64,000 nt of DNA, taken from contig JADCEL010000017.1 in the NCBI GenBank assembly GCA_020250125.1, positions 30,565-94,564 on the forward strand, given 5' to 3'. The notes under the pieces were generated by a model. That model searched no databases, was not told where the DNA came from, and was given only the letters and a program-made list of their open reading frames with translations. Numbering within the stretch: position 1 is the first letter of the stretch; every line of letters starts with the position of its first letter. A program made the position numbers and the translations under genes. Of this stretch, positions 28,153-37,128 are shown one piece after another. The stretch comes from Rhodobacter sp. (lineage in GTDB: Bacteria; Pseudomonadota; Alphaproteobacteria; Rhodobacterales; Rhodobacteraceae).

Positions 28153-28844
28153 TGGACCCCGAACTTCTTGACCTTCTGTCGCGCGTCGACACACCAACCG
28201 TGCTGAACGCCATCGAGGTGGTTCAGGGCAAGCGCGGATTTCAGGGGTTTACCCGTGGCACCATGGTCTGCACCGAACCGGGCCGCGCGATGGTGGGCTT
28301 TGCCGCCACCGCCCGGATCGCCGGTCTTGTCCCGCCCCAGGAACCGGTGGATGTGATCCGTGCCCGCCGGATGGCCTATTACAGGGCGATGCATGATGCG
28401 CCCAGACCGTCGGTCGCGGTGGTGGAAGATATCGATTACCCGAATGCCGTTGCCGCCTTCTGGGGCGAGGTCAACGTGACCGTTCACAAGGCCTTTGGCA
28501 TGGCGGGTGCCCTGACGAACGGTGTCGTGCGCGATCTGGGCGATCTGCCGTCCGGTTTCCCGGTCGTGGCGGGCAGCATTGGCCCAAGCCACGGCTTTGC
28601 CCATGTCCGGACCATTGGCCAGCCGGTGCGGGTGATGGGGCTGGAGGTGCGGCAAGGCGATCTTGTCCATGCTGACCGCCATGGTGCCGTCGTGGTTCCG
28701 CCCGATGTCATCCCCGGACTTGGGCACGCGATCGGCAAGCTGCTGGCGACGGAAAGGTTGATCCTTGATCCCGCCCGCCGGCCAGACTTCAACTTTGCCG
28801 CCTTCGAACTTGCCTGGGCAGCCTTTGAAAAGGCGCGGACCTAG
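28149..28844 (+). CDS. RraA-like aldolase/decarboxylase family protein
   Basis: 231 residues, last gene of the operon. The RraA-fold signature GALTNGVVRDLGDL provides the Arg-Asp pair that positions Mg2+ and the keto-acid; HADRHGAVVVPPDV follows. Members such as 4-hydroxy-4-methyl-2-oxoglutarate/4-carboxy-4-hydroxy-2-oxoadipate aldolase split keto-acids to pyruvate or decarboxylate oxaloacetate. A final cleavage to central metabolites is a natural role here. An ATG three bases downstream is an equally possible start. Confidence 0.83.
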   Translation: MMDPELLDLLSRVDTPTVLNAIEVVQGKRGFQGFTRGTMVCTEPGRAMVGFAATARIAGLVPPQEPVDVIRARRMAYYRAMHDAPRPSVAVVEDIDYPNAVAAFWGEVNVTVHKAFGMAGALTNGVVRDLGDLPSGFPVVAGSIGPSHGFAHVRTIGQPVRVMGLEVRQGDLVHADRHGAVVVPPDVIPGLGHAIGKLLATERLILDPARRPDFNFAAFELAWAAFEKART

Positions 28845-28950
28845 CTGTCATGTGCCGACAGGTTGTTGTCTGGAACCCCCGACAGGGGTGTTTTGCCTTT
28901 GGGTGCGAAGGGGGGGCGATGGGTGTTGGAATGGTGCAGGCAGGGTTTAA

Positions 28951-29583
28951 GGGCATCGCGGTGCCGGTCTGAAGGGGCTGATGACCCCGCCCGGACTGGC
29001 CTTTGTCTGGTTTTCCGACCGCGCGGCGCAGGAAAGCCGCCGGTCAGACCTGCGCACACCCTACTGGAACTGGACACCGCGCAGCACGGGCAGTGAATTC
29101 TGGCAGCTTTTCTGCGGCACTGCCCCCACGCACCATCTTTACGGCCTGCGCGAGGCGCTGGACATGCTGGTGAAGGAAGAAGGCATGGCCGCCGTCTGGG
29201 CCCGGCACGAGACCCTGGCGCAGACCGTCTGGGCAGCCTTCGCGGCCTGGGCCAAGGGCAACCCGGCCATCGCGCTGAACGTGGCTGATCCAAACCATCG
29301 CGGCCGCTCTGTCACCTCGGCGCACATGGGCGCGCCCGCTGCCACCCTGCTGCGCCGCTGGACCGAAAGCCAGGGGGGCGTCACGCTGGGCATCGGCCTT
29401 GGCATGTCGACCCCCCAAGACCCGGCAGGCGACGGCTTTCTGCGCGTGGCCCATATGGGCCATGTGAACGCCCATATGACGCTGGGCGCGCTGGCGGTGA
29501 TGGAGGCGGGGATGCTGGCGCTTGGCATCGCCCACGGCCCCGGCGCGCTGGCGGCGGCGGCGGCCGTGGTGGCGGGCCGCTGA
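28951..29583 (+). pseudogene. 5'-truncated class V aminotransferase (alanine/serine-glyoxylate type)
   Basis: The frame resembles the C-terminal half of PLP aminotransferases of the alanine-glyoxylate group: LKGLMTPPGLAFVWF with the PLP lysine at 28972, then TPYWNWTPRS, GTAPTHHLYGLREAL, GIGLGMSTPQDP and FRVAHMGH-like FLRVAHMGHVNAHM. Full-length members have about 390 residues; roughly 190 N-terminal residues including the PLP phosphate site are missing, and an in-frame stop lies at 28948. An ATG at 28981 could still yield a 200-residue product without the lysine. Most likely a relic. Confidence 0.75.
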
Positions 29584-29587
29584 GGCG

Positions 29588-29974
29588 TCACTGCCCGCGC
29601 GCCGCCAGCCATTCCTTCATCCAGGCAATCTCGGCCTCTTGCGCGGCGATGACCTTTTCGGCAAAGGCCCGCGCCTCGGGGTCGGTGCCATATTGCAGTT
29701 CCACCTTTGCGGCATCGACCGCGCCCTGGTGGTGCGGGATCATGCCCCTGATGAAATCCACGTCCGGATCGCCGGTGAATTCCATCATCATGCCCGCACT
29801 CATGCTGTTCATTGCATCGACATAGCCCTGCGTCGCCGCCGAGGCACCGTCAGGGGCCATCATCATCATCATGCCGTCCATTTCATGCATCATGGCCATG
29901 CCGCCGCCGTCCTGCGCCAGGGCGGGCAGGGCGGTTGCGATGATTGCAAGGGCAAGGGGGAAAGCTCGGGTCAC
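29588..29974 (-). CDS. DUF305 family periplasmic protein, Met/His-rich
   Basis: 128 residues. GTG start at 29974 with AAGGAG upstream; signal peptide ending in ALPALA. The mature N-terminus is packed with methionines (MAMMHEMDGMMMMM), followed by the DUF305 core FIRGMIPHHQGAVDAAKVEL and an acidic C-terminal helix EAEIAWMKEWL. DUF305 proteins (such as CopM) are linked to copper binding outside the cytoplasm. No other copper gene is adjacent. Confidence 0.88.
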   Translation of the reverse strand: MTRAFPLALAIIATALPALAQDGGGMAMMHEMDGMMMMMAPDGASAATQGYVDAMNSMSAGMMMEFTGDPDVDFIRGMIPHHQGAVDAAKVELQYGTDPEARAFAEKVIAAQEAEIAWMKEWLAARGQ

Positions 29975-30048
29975 GGCACGGCTCCTTGTGTTGGGTTTGT
30001 CTGCACATGTCGCACCTTCGCGCAGGGGGAAGGAAACACAGAATCGCG

Positions 30049-31158
30049 TCAGCCCGCCCGTGCCGCGTCCAGCGCGCCGGGCAGGGCGGCGGCAAAGGCG
30101 GCCATTTCCACCTTTGGTCCCGTGCTGACCCGGATGCAGCGATCCTGCGGCGCAACGCCGGGCATCCGCAGGAAAATGTCGCGCGCCAGCAGCTCGTGCA
30201 GCACGCGCCGCGCAAAGGCCCCGTCCCCGCCGCAGTCGATGGTCACGAAATTGGTGGCCGACGGCAGGGGCAGCAGCCCGTTGGCGCGCGCCACCTGTGC
30301 CAGCGCGGTCCGCGCACGCGCCACCTCGGCCCGGACATGGGCAAGCCAGGCCTGATCGGCCAGCGCCGCCAGCGCCCCTGCCTGCGCGATGCGCCCGACG
30401 CCGAAATGGTTGCGCACCCTGTCGAAGGCAGCGATCAAGGCGGGCGCGGCCAGACCATAGCCCACCCGCAACCCGGCCATGCCATAGCCCTTGGAAAAGG
30501 TGCGCAGCCGGATCACGCGCGGATCATCCGCCGCGATGTCCGGGGCGGTGCCGGGCGGGGCCAGATCGATATAGGCCTCGTCCAGAACCAGCAGGGTGCC
30601 TTCGGGCAGGGCGGCGATCATCGCCGCGATCACCGGGGCAGGGTGCCAGGACCCCATCGGGTTGTCCGGGTTCGCCAGATAGATCAGCCTGGCACCCACC
30701 GCGCGGGCGCGCGCCGCCAGCGCCTGGGGGTCTTCGTGATCGCCCGCATAGGGCACCTTGTGCAGCACGCCGCCAAAACCCGCGACGTGGAAGTTGAAGG
30801 TCGGATAGGCCCCGTCCGAGGTGACGACGGCATCACCGGGACCGACCAGCAGCCGCACCAGCAGGCCCAGCAGCCCGTCGATGCCTTCGCCGATCACGAC
30901 ATGCGCCGGGCTGACCCCGTGATGGGCGGCAATGGCGCTGCGCAGGTCATGCAATTCCGGGTCGCCGTACATCCAGACATCGCGGGCGGCCACCTGCATT
31001 GCGGCAATGGCGCGCGGCGACGGGCCGAAGGCGCTTTCATTGGCCCCGAGCCGCGCCGCGAAGGCCCGCCCGCGCGCCCGTTCCTGGGCCTCGGGGCCGA
31101 CAAAGGGCACGGTCGGCGGCAGCGATGCCGCCAGCGGGGTGTATCGGGGGCCGGTCAT
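30049..31158 (-). CDS. PLP-dependent aminotransferase, histidinol-phosphate aminotransferase-like
   Basis: 369 residues, fold type I class I/II aminotransferase. Family marks: GANESAFGPSPRAIAAM, YGDPELHDLR, YLANPDNPMGSW, LVLDEAYIDLAP and the PLP lysine in RTFSKGYGMAGLRVGYG. Close to HisC by pattern, but alphaproteobacteria carry several such paralogues, so histidine synthesis is not certain. The ATG at 31158 was chosen because HisC-like sequence begins shortly after. It lies downstream of valS on the same strand. Confidence 0.83.
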   Translation of the reverse strand: MTGPRYTPLAASLPPTVPFVGPEAQERARGRAFAARLGANESAFGPSPRAIAAMQVAARDVWMYGDPELHDLRSAIAAHHGVSPAHVVIGEGIDGLLGLLVRLLVGPGDAVVTSDGAYPTFNFHVAGFGGVLHKVPYAGDHEDPQALAARARAVGARLIYLANPDNPMGSWHPAPVIAAMIAALPEGTLLVLDEAYIDLAPPGTAPDIAADDPRVIRLRTFSKGYGMAGLRVGYGLAAPALIAAFDRVRNHFGVGRIAQAGALAALADQAWLAHVRAEVARARTALAQVARANGLLPLPSATNFVTIDCGGDGAFARRVLHELLARDIFLRMPGVAPQDRCIRVSTGPKVEMAAFAAALPGALDAARAG

Positions 31159-31218
31159 GCGGGCATCAGAAGCGGAAAATGCCCGCTCCGGCAAGGGGGC
31201 GCTTGATCCGCGCCGGGA

Positions 31219-31239
31219 CGGGGGGCTGTCTGCCCCCCG
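31219..31239 (-). terminator. Stem-loop downstream of valS
   Basis: CGGGGGGC (31219-31226) pairs perfectly with GCCCCCCG (31232-31239) around a 5-base loop. No T run, so a factor-dependent or weak terminator. Confidence 0.4.
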
Positions 31240-31278
31240 CCCCCCCCGAGGGTATTTCCGCCGAAAAGAAGCCCCCGG
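31240..31278 (+). repeat. Rhodobacterales-type extragenic element, copy 1
   Basis: GAGGGTATTT followed by CCGCCGAAAAGAAG and CCCCCGGG. The same block (GAGGGTATTT, then GGGCCAAGAAGAAA) recurs on the minus strand at 55341-55380. I recall this kind of element as frequent between genes in Rhodobacteraceae. Confidence 0.5.
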
Positions 31279-31279
31279 G

Positions 31280-34200
31280 TCAGGCCAGTTCGGCCAGGCG
31301 CGCCAGGGCGGCGCGCAGCTTGCCCGCCTCATCTTCGCCCTGTTCCAGCTTGTCGCGGGTCTCGTCCACCACCTCTTCCTTGGCCGAGGCCAGGAAGGCC
31401 GGGTTGGACAGCCGTCCGCGCAGGCCGGTCAGGTCTTTTTCCAGCTTTTCCAGCGTCTTGGCAAGGCGGGCCTTTTCTTCGGCAATGTCGATCACCCCGT
31501 CCAGCGGCAGGGCGAAGGTGCCGCCTTCGACCGCGATGGTGATGGCCCCTTTCGGGGCTTTCGGCGCTTCGGTCAGCGTCTCGATCCGGGCCAGGCGGCG
31601 GATCAGCGCCTGGTTGCGCGCCCAGGCGGTGCGCCCGGCCTCGTCCAGCGCCAGGTGCAGCATGTCCAGCTTCAGACCCACCGGCACATGCATCTGCGCG
31701 CGGGCCGACCGGATGTCTTCGATCAGCGCGATCACCCAGGTCATTTCCCGCATCGCGGGCGCATCGACCAACTCCTCGCCATAGGCGGGCCAGTCGGCAT
31801 GAACCAGCATCTTTGCGCGGCTGCCGGTGGTCTGCCACAGCTCTTCGGTGATGAAGGGCATGATCGGATGCAGCAGGATCATGCACTGGTCCAGCACCCA
31901 GCCCATGGTCGCCCGCGTTTCCGCCGCCTGCGGGCCGTCAAACAGCGGCTTGGCGAATTCGACATACCAGTCGCAGACCTTGCCCCAGACAAAGGCATAA
32001 AGCGCGGTCGCCGCCTGATCAAAGCGGTACTCGGCCAGCGCCGCATCCACCTCAACCCGCACCCGCGCGGCCTCGCCGATGATCCAGCGGTTGGCGGTGG
32101 CGGTGGCGGCGGGGGGCGTGGCAGAGGTGACATGCCCGTCCCAGACGCCGTTCATCTCGGCAAAGCGGCAGGCATTCCACAGCTTGGTGCCGAAATTGCG
32201 ATAGCCGGCAATGCGCTGGGTATCGAGTTTCAGCACCCCGCCGAGGCTGGCCATCGCCGCATTGGCAAAGCGCAGCGCGTCGGCCCCGTATTGGTCGATG
32301 ATCTCCAGCGGGTCGATGACATTGCCCAGGGATTTGGACATCTTCTTGCCCCTGGCGTCGCGGACAAGGCCGTGCAGGTAGACGCTGCGGAAGGGGACGT
32401 CGTTCACCACGGCAAGCTGCATCATCATCATCCGGGCGACCCAGAAGAACAGGATGTCCTGCCCGGTGACGAGGACCGAGGTCGGGAAGTATTTCGCCAG
32501 TTCCGGGGTTTGTTCCGGCCAGCCAAGGGTGCCGATGGGCCAGAGGCCGGAGGAGAACCAGGTGTCAAGCACGTCAGGGTCGCGCCAGACCGGGTAGGTC
32601 AGAAGCGTCGGGTCCTGGTTGACGGCATAGTTTGCCAGGGATGCGGCCAGTGCCTCGACTGCGGCGTGGCGATCCCTCACTTCAACGAGGCGCGCCGTGT
32701 TGAGCGGATGGGGAAGCGCCGCAAGATCGTCCCGGAACTGTGCGGTAACGCTGGTAAAATCGGTGGCGCAATGGAAGCGGGCATCACGTTCGGCGTAACC
32801 GCCATCGCCAAGGACGCGGAGAATCTCAACCTCATCAAGGGCGTCGTCGCCTTCATCATCCGTGAAGCTTCCGGGATCAAGATCAAGGCCATACCACACC
32901 GGAATCTGATGCCCCCACCAAAGCTGGCGGGAGATACACCAGGGCTCGATATTTTCCAGCCAGTGGTAATAGGTCTTCTCGCCGCTCGGCGGGATGATCC
33001 GGGTGTCGCCGTTGCGCACCGCGTCCAGCGCGGGGCCGACGATCTGCGCGGTATCGACAAACCACTGGTCGGTCAGCATCGGCTCGATCACCACCCTGGA
33101 CCGGTCGCCAAAGGGCTGCATGATCGGCTTTGCCTCGACGTAAGGCACGCTGTCCAGGTGTTCCGCGCCGGTTTCCGTATCGACGGATTTCTTCAGGACC
33201 GTTACGGCCAGCCCTTCGGCGGTGATCTGATCCACCACGCGCTTGCGCGCCTCATGCCGGTCCAGCCCGCGCAGGTCGTCGGGGACAAGGTTGATCGCGT
33301 CCACTTCCGCCTCGGTCAGGGTCTGTTGGCCCTGCGACACGGCCATCGCGATGCGGGCCGCATCGGCATAGGGCGCGCCATCGCTGCGCATCTGCGCGCG
33401 GGTGTCCATCAGCCGGTAGCAGGGAATGCCATGCCGCGTCGCCACAGCATAATCGTTGAAGTCATGCGCCCCGGTGATCTTGACGGCACCCGAGCCGAAA
33501 GCCGGGTCGGGATAGTCATCGGTGATGATCGGGATCAGGCGGCGATGATCCTTTGGCCCCACCGGAATTTCACAAAGCTTTCCGATGATTGGCGCATAGC
33601 GTTCATCGGATGGGTGAACAGCCACCGCCCCGTCGCCCAGCATGGTTTCGGGCCGCGTCGTGGCGATGGAAATGTAGTCGCGCACCTCGCGCAGGGTGAC
33701 GTTGCCGTCGGCATCCCGTTCGACATAGTCATAGGTTTCGCCACCCGCGAGCAGATACCTGAAATGCCACATCTGCCCCGGCACTTCGATGTTCTCAACC
33801 TCCAGATCGGAAATCGCCGTCTCGAACTGCGGGTCCCAGTTGACCAGCCGCTTGCCGCGATAGATCAGGCCCTTGTGGTACAGATCGACAAAAACCTTGA
33901 TCACCGCGTCGTGGAAATTGCCCTCTTCCCCCGCCGCTGCGCCCGGCGCGCCGGACATGGTGAAGGCTTCGCGTGACCAGTCGCAACTTGCGCCAAGCCG
34001 CTTCAACTGCCCGATGATCGTGCCGCGCGACGCCGTCTTCTGGTCCCAGACGCGGGCGATGAAGCGTTCGCGCCCCATCGTGCGGCGGTCGGGTTCCTGA
34101 TGCAGCGCCATGTCACGCTCTGTCACCATCTGGGTGGCGATGCCCGCGTGGTCGGTGCCGGGCTGCCACAGCGTGTCAAAGCCGCGCATCCGGTGCCAGC

Positions 34201-34399
34201 GCACCAGAATATCCTGCAATGTGTTGTTGAAGGCATGTCCCATATGCAGGCTGCCGGTGACATTGGGCGGCGGGATCATGATGCAGAAGGTGTCGGGCCG
34301 CGAGGCATTGGCCCCCGCCCGGAACGCCCCGGCCTGTTCCCAGGCAGCGTATATCCGCGCTTCGGCTTCGGTCGCGTTGAAGGTTTTTTCCATCGGCAT
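31280..34399 (-). CDS. valS: Valyl-tRNA synthetase
   Basis: Class I synthetase charging tRNA-Val, 1039 residues. HIGH-type motif [14 protein letters not shown], editing domain with [17 protein letters not shown], the KMSKS-type motif [14 protein letters not shown], and the C-terminal coiled coil ([17 protein letters not shown]). Start taken at 34399 ([16 protein letters not shown]); the ATG at 34393 is equally plausible. In many alphaproteobacteria valS follows popZ/DUF2497, but here it lies 22 kb away. Confidence 0.97.
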   Translation of the reverse strand: MPMEKTFNATEAEARIYAAWEQAGAFRAGANASRPDTFCIMIPPPNVTGSLHMGHAFNNTLQDILVRWHRMRGFDTLWQPGTDHAGIATQMVTERDMALHQEPDRRTMGRERFIARVWDQKTASRGTIIGQLKRLGASCDWSREAFTMSGAPGAAAGEEGNFHDAVIKVFVDLYHKGLIYRGKRLVNWDPQFETAISDLEVENIEVPGQMWHFRYLLAGGETYDYVERDADGNVTLREVRDYISIATTRPETMLGDGAVAVHPSDERYAPIIGKLCEIPVGPKDHRRLIPIITDDYPDPAFGSGAVKITGAHDFNDYAVATRHGIPCYRLMDTRAQMRSDGAPYADAARIAMAVSQGQQTLTEAEVDAINLVPDDLRGLDRHEARKRVVDQITAEGLAVTVLKKSVDTETGAEHLDSVPYVEAKPIMQPFGDRSRVVIEPMLTDQWFVDTAQIVGPALDAVRNGDTRIIPPSGEKTYYHWLENIEPWCISRQLWWGHQIPVWYGLDLDPGSFTDDEGDDALDEVEILRVLGDGGYAERDARFHCATDFTSVTAQFRDDLAALPHPLNTARLVEVRDRHAAVEALAASLANYAVNQDPTLLTYPVWRDPDVLDTWFSSGLWPIGTLGWPEQTPELAKYFPTSVLVTGQDILFFWVARMMMMQLAVVNDVPFRSVYLHGLVRDARGKKMSKSLGNVIDPLEIIDQYGADALRFANAAMASLGGVLKLDTQRIAGYRNFGTKLWNACRFAEMNGVWDGHVTSATPPAATATANRWIIGEAARVRVEVDAALAEYRFDQAATALYAFVWGKVCDWYVEFAKPLFDGPQAAETRATMGWVLDQCMILLHPIMPFITEELWQTTGSRAKMLVHADWPAYGEELVDAPAMREMTWVIALIEDIRSARAQMHVPVGLKLDMLHLALDEAGRTAWARNQALIRRLARIETLTEAPKAPKGAITIAVEGGTFALPLDGVIDIAEEKARLAKTLEKLEKDLTGLRGRLSNPAFLASAKEEVVDETRDKLEQGEDEAGKLRAALARLAELA

Positions 34400-34501
34400 C
34401 GGCTGCATCCCGCCAGTTTGCGTGGTGTCTACCGCGCGCGGTGCCGAAGGAAAAGCGTCTTTCCGGGCGGCGCGCAGGGCCTGCACGCCGCCCGGACGGG
34501 C

Positions 34502-35326
34502 TTACAGAAACGGTTGCCCCGCCAGCGCCTGCACAAAGGTCGCCGCGACCAGCGCCGCATACCCCGCCGAGGCCAGCACAACCGCGCGGCGAGCCGCCTG
34601 CACGGGCAGGATCAGCACCGCAATCAGCCCCGCCAGCGGGATGCCGTGCAGCGCATGGGTGGCCAGGAAATGCGCCACCCGCAAATCCCCCACGCTGCGT
34701 GACCAGCCCATCAGCGGCAGCCCCCGGTCCCAGTCGGCAGGCGTGCCCACGAAATGCCCGGTGTTGGACGACATGTAATAGGCCACCGGCACTGTCAGAA
34801 CAAAGGTCAGCACAAGGCCAAGCGCCACCGCCAGACGCAGCGCGTCCGGCAGGCCGCTGGCCCGGTTGCGCCAGATCGCGATGCCGGACACCAGTACGGC
34901 AGAGGTCAGCGTGACGGCAGCAACCCCCATGAACCCGTAAAGCGCAGCCCAGACCGGGGACGAGTCGTTGAAATGCGACGCCGTCCCAAGCGCGGCCGCC
35001 CCGGCAATCCACAGGACTTCAGCAATGATGGCACCGGCAACGATGCCACAGTAGATGCGGAACAGGCGGGCCTGCCGCATCGCCAGCGGCAGCCAGCGGG
35101 CATAGAAGGCCAGTGTCAGCAGATAGATCGTCAGCGCGATCTGGAACTTGATCGGCTTCACCCAGATGCTTTCGCCGTGAAACAGCCGGTCATCGATCTG
35201 CATTGCGGCCAGCGTCGGCAGCAGGGACAGGGCCATCGCGATGCCAAGCGTGGTGAACAGGGGCGCATCCTGCCTCAGTTGGGCAAAGCCGGTGAAGCGC
35301 GGGGCGGAAAGGGCAAGGGTTGTCAT
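34502..35326 (-). CDS. Integral membrane protein of unknown function
   Basis: 274 residues with about seven hydrophobic helices and no recognised domain. Notable segments: WVKPIKFQIALTIYLLTLAF near the N-terminus and HFLATHALHGIPLAGLIAVL near the C-terminus, with histidines inside the predicted helix. The ATG overlaps the stop of the ABA4-like gene upstream (ATGA), so the two form an operon under the divergent TetR promoter region. Confidence 0.7.
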   Translation of the reverse strand: MTTLALSAPRFTGFAQLRQDAPLFTTLGIAMALSLLPTLAAMQIDDRLFHGESIWVKPIKFQIALTIYLLTLAFYARWLPLAMRQARLFRIYCGIVAGAIIAEVLWIAGAAALGTASHFNDSSPVWAALYGFMGVAAVTLTSAVLVSGIAIWRNRASGLPDALRLAVALGLVLTFVLTVPVAYYMSSNTGHFVGTPADWDRGLPLMGWSRSVGDLRVAHFLATHALHGIPLAGLIAVLILPVQAARRAVVLASAGYAALVAATFVQALAGQPFL

Positions 35327-35766
35327 GTGCGGGGCTCCGTCATCAGGGGCGCGCGCAGGTTGCGGCTGGCGCGCAGAAGGGTGAAGGCAAGGTATCCGGC
35401 GGGGCCGAACAGGAAGGTCAGCGCCAGCAGGGGCAGCACCAGCAGATGGTGTATCCCCTCGGCCCGCGCCATGCGGGCGATCCAGGCGCCAATCAGCAGA
35501 TCGAAGGCCAGGTAATGCACCCAGCCCGCCAGCGCGATTTCAGGAAAGGTGAACAGCTGCATCACGTTGGGCAGGCTGTCGAACCCGCCCGGTGCGCGCG
35601 ACCAGAAGGCGAGTATCAGCGCCGTATAGCCTGCCGAAAGCACAAGCGGAATCGCCAGCCCGGAGATCCGGTCAGACCAGCGCGGCGACAGCGGCGACAG
35701 CGCCAGCACGATCCAGCCGATCAGGGCCAGCGTGTTGGCGGATTGGAACAGGGAGTCCGTGGGCAT
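35323..35766 (-). CDS. ABA4-like (DUF4281) membrane protein
   Basis: 147 residues, four membrane helices. The family core WVHYLAFDLLIGAWIARMA and FGPAGYLAFTLLRA are clear. ABA4 in plants is needed for neoxanthin formation; the bacterial role is unknown. It is the first gene of a two-gene operon, divergent from the TetR gene, which suggests that it is controlled by it. Confidence 0.78.
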   Translation of the reverse strand: MPTDSLFQSANTLALIGWIVLALSPLSPRWSDRISGLAIPLVLSAGYTALILAFWSRAPGGFDSLPNVMQLFTFPEIALAGWVHYLAFDLLIGAWIARMARAEGIHHLLVLPLLALTFLFGPAGYLAFTLLRASRNLRAPLMTEPRT

Positions 35767-35778
35767 GGCAACCTCATA

Positions 35779-35824
35779 TTGACAGTGGCAAGATGAAGAC
35801 TAGCGATTGACTTGGCACTGTCAA
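35779..35824. promoter_or_regulatory. Inverted repeat in the TetR/ABA4-like divergent promoter
   Basis: TTGACAGTG (35779-35787) and CACTGTCAA (35816-35824) are perfect 9-base arms with a 28-base spacer. Each contains TTGACA, the ideal -35 hexamer, pointing inwards on its own strand. Likely overlapping divergent promoters with TetR half-sites. Confidence 0.5.
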
Positions 35825-35867
35825 GATCATATCTGGACGGTAGCGGAACTGTTTGGCGGAAGGCCCG

Positions 35868-36479
35868 ATGGACACGGAAGACCCCCTCTGCGCAGTGCCC
35901 GAAAAGCCGCGCTACCATCACGGCGCGCTGCATGATGCACTTCTGGCGGCGGCAGAGGCGGAACTGGCCGAAACCGGGCTGGAAGCCTTTTCGCTGCGCC
36001 GGGTTGCCCGGCGTGCCGGGGTCAGCCATGCGGCCCCCGCGCATCACTTCGGCGATGTGGGCGGGCTTCTGACCGCGCTGGCGGCAGAAGGGTTCCGGCA
36101 GTTCATTGCGGCGATGACGGCGCATCAGGCGCGTGCATCCCGGGATCCCCAGGCACAGATCGTGGCGGCGGGGCTGGGATACATCGCCTTCGCAACGGAA
36201 CGCCCGGCGCTGTTCCGGCTGATCTTTTCGTCAGACCGCCCTGATTTCGCCGCGCCCGGCCTGGCAGCCGGATCAGCGCAGGCCTATGAACATCTGAGCC
36301 GCCTCGTTGGCGCAAGGACCGGCGGCGAAGACCCGGTCGATATTGCGGCCGTCTGGGCCATGGCCCATGGCCTGGCCGATCTGATGGCGGCGGGGCGGAT
36401 GTACGCGATACAGAACCTTGCCCCCGCCGACCGGGACCGCGCCTTTTGCGGCATTCTGGCACGGACGATCCCGGGCTAG
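35868..36479 (+). CDS. TetR-family transcriptional regulator
   Basis: 203 residues. The N-terminal helix-turn-helix domain reads YHHGALHDALLAAAEAELAE, FSLRRVARRAGVSHAAPAHHFGD, followed by a C-terminal ligand domain of the WHG/TetR_C type (YIAFATERPALFRLIFS). The ATG at 35868 has GGAAGG upstream; an earlier TTG is possible. It probably represses the divergent ABA4-like operon and itself. Its stop overlaps the convergent Lrp-type gene by 4 bases. Confidence 0.88.
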   Translation: MDTEDPLCAVPEKPRYHHGALHDALLAAAEAELAETGLEAFSLRRVARRAGVSHAAPAHHFGDVGGLLTALAAEGFRQFIAAMTAHQARASRDPQAQIVAAGLGYIAFATERPALFRLIFSSDRPDFAAPGLAAGSAQAYEHLSRLVGARTGGEDPVDIAAVWAMAHGLADLMAAGRMYAIQNLAPADRDRAFCGILARTIPG

Positions 36480-36907
36480 ACCGCGCGGTCAATCCGGGTG
36501 GACAGGTGGATCAGGCTTTCCGAAGACCGCACGCCGGTCATTGCCCCGATCTGGTCCAGAACCTGATCCAGCAAAGTGGTGGACGGGGCCGCGATCTGCA
36601 GCAGCAGGTCGAACCGCCCCGAGGTGGTGAACACCCGCTCCACCTCGGAAATCGCCTTGAGCCGGGTCAGGATATTGGCCTGGGCGCGGGGTTCCACCGT
36701 CAGCAGAACGCTGGCCCGCAGACGCCCCTCGCGCGCGGATTCGCCCAGCTTGATTGTGTAGCCGACGATGACGCCGGATGTCTCCAGCCGCTCCAGCCGG
36801 GCCTGGATGGTGGACCGGGCCACCTTCAGCCGCCGCGCCAGCGTGGCGATCGACATGCGTGCATCCGCCCCCAGCAGCCCGACGATGTTGCGATCAAGCT
36901 CATCCAT
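36476..36907 (-). CDS. Lrp/AsnC-family transcriptional regulator
   Basis: 143 residues. The N-terminal winged helix (MDELDRNIVGLLGADARMSI, VARSTIQARLERLE) is followed by the RAM effector domain (VFTTSGRFDLLLQIAAPST). It is divergent from the ornithine-decarboxylase-type gene, the usual sign that it controls that gene in response to an amino acid or polyamine. Confidence 0.9.
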   Translation of the reverse strand: MDELDRNIVGLLGADARMSIATLARRLKVARSTIQARLERLETSGVIVGYTIKLGESAREGRLRASVLLTVEPRAQANILTRLKAISEVERVFTTSGRFDLLLQIAAPSTTLLDQVLDQIGAMTGVRSSESLIHLSTRIDRAV

Positions 36908-37128
36908 ATATTTTTCCTGTCCCTCACGTCAGAATAACGAAAGATCACTGCAAATCTACCCTTTTGATCGGTGAAAATGTCATACATATCCCGCATCCTG
37001 AGGTTTCAGGGAAAGGGCGGCTCATACGCACCTGGCCTGGTTGGAATGAACGCGCAAAGCGTCTCCCGAACCGTCGAGCCGGGGCAAGAGAGCAGCTTGC
37101 GTCTTGTTGGCACAGAGAAGGATAGCCG
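36908..37128 (+). promoter_or_regulatory. 221-base leader of the decarboxylase gene
   Basis: Divergent promoter plus a long leader. It contains a CCTGA/TCAGG hairpin near 36997 and a short open frame from the ATG at 36976 (MSYISRIL...) that runs across the decarboxylase start in another frame. speF-type leader RNAs occur upstream of ornithine decarboxylases of this class in some alphaproteobacteria. I cannot confirm the fold here. The gene's own ribosome site is AGAAGGA. Confidence 0.35.

Noticed and set aside
30932..33976. Very long open frame on the plus strand, about 1000 codons
   Set aside because: It is antisense to valS and the HisC-like gene; no recognisable domain, and such shadows are normal in G+C-rich DNA.
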